5,083 nucleotides of DNA from Candidatus Zipacnadia bacterium (GTDB taxonomy: Bacteria; Armatimonadota; Zipacnadia; Zipacnadales; Zipacnadaceae), in the NCBI GenBank assembly GCA_029821455.1, contig JALGTI010000337.1, positions 1 through 5,083 of the forward strand, read 5' to 3'. This document shows, piece by piece, positions 1 through 5,083 of the stretch. Position 1 is the stretch's first letter. Every line of letters begins with the position of its first letter. Under the pieces are notes generated by a model. That model was not told where the DNA came from. It was given only the letters and a program-made list of their open reading frames with translations, and did not search any database. Both the position numbers and the translations under genes were made by a program.

Positions 1-19
1 GACGCGCTATTATAGGGCA

Positions 20-26
20 GAGGTGA
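20..26 (+). promoter_or_regulatory. Ribosome binding site that supports the TTG start of the cyclophilin gene
   Basis: The bases GAGGTGA at 20-26 match seven bases of the consensus complement of the 16S rRNA 3' end. They lie six bases before the TTG at 33. An in-frame TGA at 24-26 excludes any earlier start, so this site and the TTG define the longest possible product. Confidence 0.7.
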
Positions 27-32
27 GTAGAA

Positions 33-725
33 TTGCGCAAGAGTAGAGTGGCAATCAGCGGTGCGATCTTCCTGTTGTTGCTGGGTGCCCTGTTTCTAAT
101 TAGCTTCATCACCGAGCGCCCCGCTCCACAGCATCAGGGGGCAGCAGACGAACAGGCCAGAGCTGAGCACAAGCCAGCCGCGAAACCAGACACCAGCAAA
201 GAGCGGGAGGTCTCCATGGAAGAAGCCGAAGGCTCCGTCATCAAGATAGAGACTGAGAAGGGCGACATCATCTGCGAGTTGTTCGACAAGCAAGCGCCAA
301 TCACGGCCGGCAATTTCCTGGACCTGGTCAAGTCGGGATTCTATGATGGCATCACCTTCCATCGCGTCGAGCCTGGATTCGTGATCCAGGGCGGTGACCC
401 GAAGGGCAACGGCACCGGCGGGCCGGGCTTCACGATTCCGGACGAGGTCTCACCGGATCTCACACACGACCGGGGTGTACTCTCGATGGCAAAGACGGCG
501 ATGCCCAACACCGCCGGCAGCCAGTTCTTCATCTGCCTTGGGGGGCCGCGAGCGACAGGGCATCTAGATATGAAGCACGCTGTGTTTGGGCGGGTGCTGC
601 AGGGGATGGACGTAGTGGACCAGATTAGCAAGGGCGATAAGATGACGAAAGTAACCGTAATCCGGGAGTCACCGGATGCTGCGGCCGCCATCAAGAAGGC
701 CAAAGGCGCCCGCAAGTCGGATTGA
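33..725 (+). CDS. Membrane-anchored or exported cyclophilin-type peptidyl-prolyl cis-trans isomerase
   Basis: This 230-residue protein should catalyse cis-trans isomerisation of Xaa-Pro bonds and so assist folding. Residues 7-26 form one hydrophobic helix after a basic start (RKSR), which reads as a signal anchor or signal peptide; there is no lipobox cysteine. Residues 27-68 are a charged, Ala/Glu/Lys/Pro-rich linker. Residues 69-213 are a complete cyclophilin domain. The active-site block FHRV...GFVIQGGD is present (Arg111, Phe116, Gln119 by alignment to human CypA Arg55, Phe60, Gln63), as are GTGGPGF, NTAGSQFFI (Phe166) and HLDMKHAVFG (His182). The CypA Trp121 position is His177, which in cyclophilins generally means weak cyclosporin binding. 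The domain probably acts on the outer face of the membrane. The TTG start is chosen for its Shine-Dalgarno site and the coherent anchor. An ATG at 216 with its own GGGAGG is an alternative that would give a soluble 169-residue form. The gene leads a probable three-gene operon. The family call is very secure; the start is fairly secure. Confidence 0.93.
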   Translation: MRKSRVAISGAIFLLLLGALFLISFITERPAPQHQGAADEQARAEHKPAAKPDTSKEREVSMEEAEGSVIKIETEKGDIICELFDKQAPITAGNFLDLVKSGFYDGITFHRVEPGFVIQGGDPKGNGTGGPGFTIPDEVSPDLTHDRGVLSMAKTAMPNTAGSQFFICLGGPRATGHLDMKHAVFGRVLQGMDVVDQISKGDKMTKVTVIRESPDAAAAIKKAKGARKSD

Positions 726-734
726 GTATGAGCC

Positions 735-741
735 GGGGAGG
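735..741 (+). promoter_or_regulatory. Ribosome binding site that supports the TTG start of the roadblock-domain gene
   Basis: GGGGAGG at 735-741 lies eight bases before the TTG at 750, which is good spacing. The first in-frame ATG (768) has no purine-rich site before it, so TTG is the better start. The site lies in the 24-base gap after the cyclophilin stop codon. Confidence 0.65.
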
Positions 742-749
742 CGAAAAAA

Positions 750-2360
750 TTGGACCCGCAGCTTCGCATGCAGACACACAGGCTCTCTCTCCCCTCAGCC
801 CTGGTGTGGCTCTTGGCTGTGGCAGTCGTGGGTGTGCTGGGCACGATACTGCTGACGGATTCGGGCATCAGTGCCGAACTGCCGCTCAGAAAGGCGATCG
901 GCTGGGTATGGCTCGTGGAGTTGCTGCTTTATCTGGTGGTGCTGCTGGCTCCGGCCGGTGAGGTGCCGGTTGTGGGTGTCTTTGCTGGCCTGATAGTGGC
1001 GTTCGTGGTTCGCGCCGGCCTGGCCGGATTGTGTGCTATCATCAATACGCATGGCTCGTTGAGCGAGAGCTTTGGCTTCTACTACGCCGGTCACTGGCTG
1101 GGCGCGCTGGTTCAGGTTCTGGTAGTGGCCATCTACCTGTGGCTGGTGCGCTCGCTGCTGGAGCGGGGGCCGGCTCCCCGGTGGGGACCGATACTGCCGT
1201 CACCGGGCGATGCGGAGGACCATGCCGAGCGTCAGCGCCTTCTGCTTGCAGCGCTCCGCGAGTCCGATGAGGACGAGCAAGCGCCTGCGGCCCCAGTACC
1301 CGGCGCTGAACCCGAACATGTGGTGACAGAAGAGCCGTCTGGGGAGTCAGAAGAGGCACAGGAGACGCTCGAGGAGACGACAGAGGAAGCCGAGGCTCGT
1401 CCATCCTGGGTAGAGGCAGTGAGGACAGACACAGAGCAGCCGGCTGCGCAGGCGGCTGAGGCGCCGGCGCGTCCTTCTGAGGACGTGGCACAGGAGGCTG
1501 AGACCGATACTGACAGGTTTGAGGCAGTCCAAGCGCCGGAGCAAGAGGTTGAGCTGCCGATTGGAGTGGAGGCTTTGCCCCCTGCGTTGGAGGAGGCGGC
1601 CCGCGAGGCCATAGCCAGATATGCGTACTATGACGGCGCGCGCGCTTCCGGGGGCATCACGCCGGGCAACCGGGTGATGGTGTGGGTGACACCGGGGCCG
1701 GTGGCGGTGCGGCCGATGGGTCTGGCCGCCGATGGGGTTGTAGGCTGGGTGGCAGTGTTGGCTGAGGTGGCACGCATCGGCACAGCCAGGCTGGTGCTGG
1801 CCGTCAGTAATACAGGGGCCTTCGGCCTGGCCGTCACTGATGGCTCCTATGTTATCATCGCCCAGCCTGATGTGCCCAATCTTGGCAGCATTGCTCATAG
1901 CTTGCGGGAAACGGCCAGGAGCCTGGGGGGGGTGCACCTGCCCGAAGCTGAGGCCGTGGTGGAGGATCTATCTGCCCCTGAGTGTCAGACAGATGAAGAG
2001 TTTTTCGCCTTCTGTGAAGAACGCGTGGGCGCGATGGTTAGCTCCTGGCCGGCACAGGTGTGCGGACTGCATTGTGGTGATGAAGCCGTGATAGCAGTGG
2101 CGGGCGAGGGCGCTGACTTTACAAAACTGGCAGCCGCCGCCGTCGCCCTCAGCCAGGCGCTGGACGAGATCGCCCGGGTGCTGGAGTGGCGGCCGTTCGA
2201 CCGGGCCCTGGTGAGCGGGACCATGGGAGCCGTGGGAATTGGCTCAGTTGAACTGCCGCAGGGGCCAGAGTGCCTGGTGGCTGTGGCCGCCGATTCGCCG
2301 CAAGTGGCATTGGTGAATGTTAAGTTGGATCGAATAGCGACGGCTTTGGGGGAAGCATAG
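750..2360 (+). CDS. Four-helix membrane protein with an acidic linker and tandem roadblock/LC7-like domains
   Basis: I do not recognise this 536-residue protein as a named gene. Four hydrophobic helices lie at about residues 15-35, 48-67, 71-98 and 112-136. Basic residues after the fourth (Arg134, Arg140, Arg144) suggest that the remainder is cytoplasmic. Residues 145-270 are a low-complexity, strongly acidic Glu/Ala/Pro/Thr linker, probably disordered. Residues 275-393 and 413-535 each show the roadblock/LC7 order of helix, beta hairpin, long helix, two strands and helix. The second copy is clearer: a helix at 457-480, strands at 485-513, then a short Ala/Asp-rich turn and a final helix at 519-533. 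The first copy has GSYVIIAQPD followed by PNLGSIAHSLRETARSL (residues 365-392), like the family's 'ANLG + helix' ending. Roadblock domains (MglB and relatives) dimerise and often bind Ras-like GTPases such as MglA, but no GTPase gene is visible here. A membrane-tethered scaffold or GTPase regulator is an inference. It sits between the cyclophilin gene and rpe in the same direction. Topology and domain layout are well supported; function is unknown. Confidence 0.75.
   Translation: MDPQLRMQTHRLSLPSALVWLLAVAVVGVLGTILLTDSGISAELPLRKAIGWVWLVELLLYLVVLLAPAGEVPVVGVFAGLIVAFVVRAGLAGLCAIINTHGSLSESFGFYYAGHWLGALVQVLVVAIYLWLVRSLLERGPAPRWGPILPSPGDAEDHAERQRLLLAALRESDEDEQAPAAPVPGAEPEHVVTEEPSGESEEAQETLEETTEEAEARPSWVEAVRTDTEQPAAQAAEAPARPSEDVAQEAETDTDRFEAVQAPEQEVELPIGVEALPPALEEAAREAIARYAYYDGARASGGITPGNRVMVWVTPGPVAVRPMGLAADGVVGWVAVLAEVARIGTARLVLAVSNTGAFGLAVTDGSYVIIAQPDVPNLGSIAHSLRETARSLGGVHLPEAEAVVEDLSAPECQTDEEFFAFCEERVGAMVSSWPAQVCGLHCGDEAVIAVAGEGADFTKLAAAAVALSQALDEIARVLEWRPFDRALVSGTMGAVGIGSVELPQGPECLVAVAADSPQVALVNVKLDRIATALGEA
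2348..2353 (+). promoter_or_regulatory. Ribosome binding site of rpe, embedded in the preceding gene
   Basis: GGGGGA at 2348-2353 lies eleven bases before the ATG at 2365 and inside the last codons of the roadblock gene, whose TAG stop is at 2358-2360. This layout, with a 4-base gap between genes, suggests translational coupling. The spacing is slightly long. Confidence 0.5.
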
Positions 2361-2364
2361 GCCT

Positions 2365-3021
2365 ATGACAGAGATCAAGATTGCCCCTTCGATGCTCTGC
2401 GCCGACTTCCGGCGGTTGAAGGAAGACGTGGCCGACCTGACTGCCGCCGGCGTTGATTGGCTGCACTTCGACTGTATGGACGGCCACTTTGTGGGCAACC
2501 TGACATACGGGCCGCTGGTGCTGGAGGCGTTGCGGGAGGGCTGTGAATTATTCTTCGACGCTCACCTGATGATAGCTGAGCCTGCCCGGCACATCCGCGC
2601 CTTTGCTGACGCTGGCGCTGATGGCATCTGCATCCACCGCGAGACAGTGGATGGCCCGGCTGCTGTGCTGGCCAGAATACGCGGGATGGGCTGCCAGGCA
2701 GGGCTGGCCTTCAATCCCGCCACTCCACTGGATGGCCTGGAGGCAGCCATCGAAGAGTGTGACTATGTGCTGCTGATGAGCGTAGAGCCGGGCTATGCAG
2801 GGCAGGAGTTCATCCCGGCGGTGCTGGGGCGAATCGAGCGCGTGCGCAAGTTGATTGATCAAGCTGGCCTGGAGATTCTTATTCAGGTGGATGGTGGCAT
2901 TGACGCCGAGACCGCGCCTCAGGTCATCGCGGCCGGGGCGGATGTGCTGGTCTCAGGCTCGTTCTTCTTTAATCACCCCGACGGCTACGCTGGCGCGGTC
3001 AAGGTGTTGCGGCGTAACTAG
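2365..3021 (+). CDS. rpe: Ribulose-phosphate 3-epimerase
   Basis: This 218-residue cytosolic TIM-barrel enzyme should interconvert D-ribulose 5-phosphate and D-xylulose 5-phosphate in the pentose phosphate (or Calvin) pathway, using a divalent metal. The family signatures appear in order: IAPSMLCADF (6-15), HFDCMDGHF (34-42), DAHLM (65-69), FNPATP (116-121), LMSVEPGYAGQEFI (137-150) and VDGGI (175-179). Predicted metal ligands are His34, Asp36, His67 and Asp176; Asp36 and Asp176 are the expected acid/base pair. The C-terminal GADVLVSGS (191-199) fits the phosphate-binding loop. Length is normal for the family (about 215-230). Two positions differ from textbook Rpe: Gly44 where Pro is usual in DGHFVPN, and EPGYAGQ in place of NPGFGGQ. 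The latter loop also resembles allulose-6-phosphate 3-epimerase (AlsE), so a related ketose-phosphate substrate is a minor alternative. The ATG start directly precedes the conserved first strand. It is the last gene of the + strand unit. A second in-frame stop (TAA, 3025-3027) follows one codon after the TAG. Confidence 0.94.
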   Translation: MTEIKIAPSMLCADFRRLKEDVADLTAAGVDWLHFDCMDGHFVGNLTYGPLVLEALREGCELFFDAHLMIAEPARHIRAFADAGADGICIHRETVDGPAAVLARIRGMGCQAGLAFNPATPLDGLEAAIEECDYVLLMSVEPGYAGQEFIPAVLGRIERVRKLIDQAGLEILIQVDGGIDAETAPQVIAAGADVLVSGSFFFNHPDGYAGAVKVLRRN

Positions 3022-3078
3022 ATCTAAGTGCCAAGATACAGATTGACGATGGACAGCCGGTCCCGCCATATGGGTCTT

Positions 3079-3100
3079 GGACAGGCAAGGATGCCTGTCC
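3079..3100. repeat. Perfect 9-bp inverted repeat between convergent genes (possible terminator or dispersed palindrome)
   Basis: The left arm GGACAGGCA (3079-3087) and right arm TGCCTGTCC (3092-3100) are exact reverse complements around the loop AGGA (3088-3091). The hairpin lies in the 94-base gap between rpe and the convergent glycosidase-like gene, so it could serve either transcript. Neither side has a T-rich tail: the + strand continues TACTCCTACT and the - strand AAGACCCATA. A standard Rho-independent terminator is therefore not supported. A REP-like dispersed palindrome is the other reading. The remainder of the gap (3022-3078, 3101-3115) shows nothing else convincing. Confidence 0.7.
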
Positions 3101-3115
3101 TACTCCTACTGGAAC

Positions 3116-5083
3116 TCAGCGTCGCAGGTAGAGTAGGTCGGTCTCCCGCAGCCGGACAGTCACCTCCAACCAGCCATCCCCGGACTTGACCGGAATGTGC
3201 GGATGATGCACTGTGCCAACCTGGGTATGGCCGCCGGGGTTCACTTCAACCGGCCTTTGCAATCCGGCCAACTCAAAGCCCAGAGCACAGACTCGCCTGG
3301 GCATGTCCTGATATGCAGTGGTCGGCTCGCTACGGCTGGGCTTGGCAGACCACATATAGGCAACCCCCGGCAGGGCGCCAAAGTACAGCGTCTGACCCTG
3401 GCCGTACTTGTTGTAGATGGCGGCCGGCTCGCCATCGCTGAAGCTGCCGACGACCTGCGCTCCCTCCGTTGGAACAAGCCGCTGCTTCCAGGAGAGCACC
3501 TCAAAGACCAGTCCCGCATACGGCGCTTGGGATATGAGGGTGACGCTGTCCAGCGGCTTGAGCCTTGGCAGCTCTAGCTTGTCGCGCCCTACATTGCGCA
3601 TTTCCAGCATCTCCCACTCTTCAATGCCAAACACGGGTCGCAGCGTATCGAGAGGTTCGTCAAGTTCATCCCGCATCCCCGAGCCAGCGCTTGCCACCAG
3701 CATCCCTCCGCGCTTTACCCACTGCTCGACCAACTCGCCCGCTTCCCGGGTGATATTGGGCGCGAACATATAGAGGGCTTTGTACTCGTCAAGGAAGCCG
3801 TTCTCGATATCGGTTTCCTCGAGAAAATCCACGGGGATCTGACTGTGCAGCAGGGCCATATAGGTACATCGCAGGTCTGCACCGGAGCCATCTGAGGTCT
3901 TCCAATAGCCGCTGGGCTGGGAGATGAGGATTGCCACCTGTGGCTTGCGTGGCATACCATAATAGAGCAAGTCATCCACGGCTCCGAGCGCGTGATTGAA
4001 GCGAGCGATGCGGCGCATTGCCTGGCGGTCTTCAGAGAATGATACCTCTGAAGTATACGGCATCGGCCCGTAGGTGTAATAAGCAACAGTCTTGGCTCCG
4101 TGGGTGATGGCCGAATAGACTTTGCGCTCGAAGTGCTCCGGGTCGGTGTTATAGATGGCGTAGAAGCCGACGGGCTGGCCGTGGTAGCGCGACCCAGAGC
4201 GCAGGATATCCGCAATCAGGGAAGTCATCTGCTCGCCTGCATACCAGCCGCTCCAGCTCTGCCAGTCCTCGGACCAGTTGATGGTCGTCCCCCGCAGCCG
4301 CGCCATTGTCAGCCAATCGGGATAGCCGGGAATCCAGCAGCCGTGCCCCAGAATGTGCGGCGTGTAGTTCATCATCGTCAGTGGCGTCGGCGCGGGGAAC
4401 TGCCGCTCAATGGCCCGCGTCGCCTCGCCGTGATAGAGGGCATCATACTCGTGGGCGTACAGACAGCGGTGATAGTAGAGCGCCTTGTCCTCTAGGGACA
4501 TAGTTTCACTGCGGTCAATGAAGCCCACCTCATCCCAGCTCTCGCATCCGAAATCCTCCGGCACCAGGTCCCGCTCCTGGAGCCACAGGCGGAAATCCAC
4601 TAGGGCCTCCTCGTTGTCCTTGACGCGATTAAAGAACGACCCTGACTCATCGCCCAGCTTGATGAAGCAAGGTGGCTTCTCGACTCGCTCGCTCCAGCGC
4701 TGGGCTGAGTTTGCCCAACCGAAGCGCTGTCCAGCCTCGGCGGTCAGGCCGCTGCCCCACAGCGTATTGAAGCCCAGCTTGCCCAGGACGGCCAACTCAC
4801 GGTCGCGCAGGTCGCTGTCCACATAAGCGCTGCCGTAACCAATGAGGTATGTTTCAAGGCTCAACAGCCGGGGCCGTGTGTTTTCAGGGAAGTCCAAGTC
4901 TGCCAGCATTGCCTCGTGCTTCTCAACCAGCTCTTCCGGGCCCATCACCCATTCTGCGTATTTCTCCAGATTGCCCGGCAGGATGACACTGATGTGATCA
5001 CCGCCAAGGTCCTCTTCGATAGTGAAGTCAGCGGGCCCGTTCGGCTGGCGGGAAATCTCAATGACGGCTTTGACGCGCTCGAC
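3116..5083 (-). CDS. GH42-like / beta-galactosidase-trimerisation-type glycosidase family protein, N-terminus outside the window
   Basis: The frame is open from the window edge (5083) to the TGA at 3116-3118, giving 655 visible residues with an incomplete 5' end. A GTG at 4948 is not a likely start: no Shine-Dalgarno site precedes it, and the 45 codons upstream read as plausible beta strands (for example VKAVIEIS, HISVILPG). Residues from about 70 to 370 look like a TIM barrel: RPRLLSLETYLIG near the start, LGKLGFNTLWGSG, TTINWSEDWQSWSGW, then GFYAIYNTD and ITHGAKTVAYYTYGP. Residues 380-490 resemble the Rossmann/GATase-like trimerisation domain of GH42 enzymes, with PQVAILISQPSGYW, YKALYMFAPNIT and QWVKRGGMLVASAGSG. 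Next comes SFSDGEPAAIYNKYGQGQTLYFG (joined over residues 547-569) and a C-terminal beta region ending LLYLRR. The likely role is carbohydrate or glycan breakdown; the substrate is unknown and I cannot assign catalytic residues with confidence. Any signal peptide would lie outside the window. It converges with rpe and is probably unrelated in function to the + strand genes. A non-catalytic family member is possible. Confidence 0.75.
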   Translation of the reverse strand, partial: VERVKAVIEISRQPNGPADFTIEEDLGGDHISVILPGNLEKYAEWVMGPEELVEKHEAMLADLDFPENTRPRLLSLETYLIGYGSAYVDSDLRDRELAVLGKLGFNTLWGSGLTAEAGQRFGWANSAQRWSERVEKPPCFIKLGDESGSFFNRVKDNEEALVDFRLWLQERDLVPEDFGCESWDEVGFIDRSETMSLEDKALYYHRCLYAHEYDALYHGEATRAIERQFPAPTPLTMMNYTPHILGHGCWIPGYPDWLTMARLRGTTINWSEDWQSWSGWYAGEQMTSLIADILRSGSRYHGQPVGFYAIYNTDPEHFERKVYSAITHGAKTVAYYTYGPMPYTSEVSFSEDRQAMRRIARFNHALGAVDDLLYYGMPRKPQVAILISQPSGYWKTSDGSGADLRCTYMALLHSQIPVDFLEETDIENGFLDEYKALYMFAPNITREAGELVEQWVKRGGMLVASAGSGMRDELDEPLDTLRPVFGIEEWEMLEMRNVGRDKLELPRLKPLDSVTLISQAPYAGLVFEVLSWKQRLVPTEGAQVVGSFSDGEPAAIYNKYGQGQTLYFGALPGVAYMWSAKPSRSEPTTAYQDMPRRVCALGFELAGLQRPVEVNPGGHTQVGTVHHPHIPVKSGDGWLEVTVRLRETDLLYLRR

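Noticed and set aside
9..14. TATTAT as a possible -10 promoter element
   Set aside because: Transcription would begin at about 20-22, which would cut into the ribosome binding site at 20-26, and the -35 region lies almost wholly outside the window.
341..868. - strand open frame opposite the cyclophilin gene, and other antisense frames
   Set aside because: The + strand encodes an unmistakable cyclophilin there. The antisense product has no recognisable motif and crosses into the next gene.
722..961. Small + strand frame that overlaps the cyclophilin stop and the start of the next gene
   Set aside because: It lies in a different frame from the well-supported membrane protein, lacks a strong start site and has low-information Gly/Ala/Arg composition.
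1347..1937. Long - strand open frame (196 codons) opposite the membrane protein gene
   Set aside because: Its product is rich in Arg, His, Pro and Cys with no domain pattern, as expected for the shadow of a GC-rich gene. The + strand frame has coherent helices and domains.
3051..3063. Weak inverted repeat GGAC...GTCC downstream of rpe
   Set aside because: A four-base stem around a five-base loop is too short to mean anything without other support.
3079..3100. Rho-independent terminator call
   Set aside because: The hairpin is perfect, but neither strand has a run of T after the stem; it is listed as an inverted repeat instead.
4943..4948. GTG-ATG pair as the true start of the glycosidase-like gene
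   Set aside because: The frame stays open to the window edge with plausible beta-strand sequence, and no Shine-Dalgarno site precedes the GTG, so the gene is treated as incomplete at its 5' end.
1..5083. A new defence, mobile or biosynthetic system
   Set aside because: No transposase, integrase, nuclease, toxin-antitoxin pair, CRISPR repeat or biosynthetic cluster is visible; apart from the roadblock membrane protein the content is ordinary chromosomal genes.

Overview
The window is a GC-rich bacterial chromosomal segment with dense, long ORFs and short intergenic gaps. It holds three co-directional genes on the + strand, then a convergent, incomplete gene on the - strand. The features that bear on the host are frequent TTG starts with good Shine-Dalgarno sequences, a membrane-anchored roadblock/LC7 protein, and a large GH42-like glycosidase relative. 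Together they point to a free-living bacterium of the Armatimonadota, Planctomycetota or Chloroflexota kind. This placement is an inference and weakly held, because no marker gene here fixes the phylum.

Bases 33-3021 look like one transcription unit. It starts with a membrane-anchored cyclophilin-type peptidyl-prolyl isomerase (33-725, TTG start). After 24 bases comes a 536-residue protein (750-2360, TTG start) with four predicted membrane helices, a long acidic Ala/Glu/Pro linker and two consecutive roadblock/LC7-like domains. After 4 bases comes ribulose-phosphate 3-epimerase (2365-3021), whose ribosome binding site lies inside the end of the preceding gene. The three products have no obvious shared pathway: protein folding outside the membrane, a membrane scaffold or small-GTPase partner, and pentose phosphate metabolism. 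The grouping looks like genomic housekeeping linkage rather than a dedicated system.

Bases 3022-3115 separate the two convergent units. The clearest element there is a perfect 9-bp inverted repeat (3079-3100) with a 4-base loop and no T-tract. It may be a bidirectional hairpin terminator or a dispersed palindromic repeat.

Bases 3116-5083 hold a - strand gene that stays open to the window edge, so its N-terminus is missing. The 655 visible residues resemble a GH42/clan-A glycosidase architecture: a barrel, then a Rossmann-like trimerisation/GATase-like domain, then a C-terminal beta domain. I found no RNA genes, CRISPR arrays, insertion sequences or defence genes. I see no strong case for a new multi-gene system; the roadblock membrane protein is the most unusual item.
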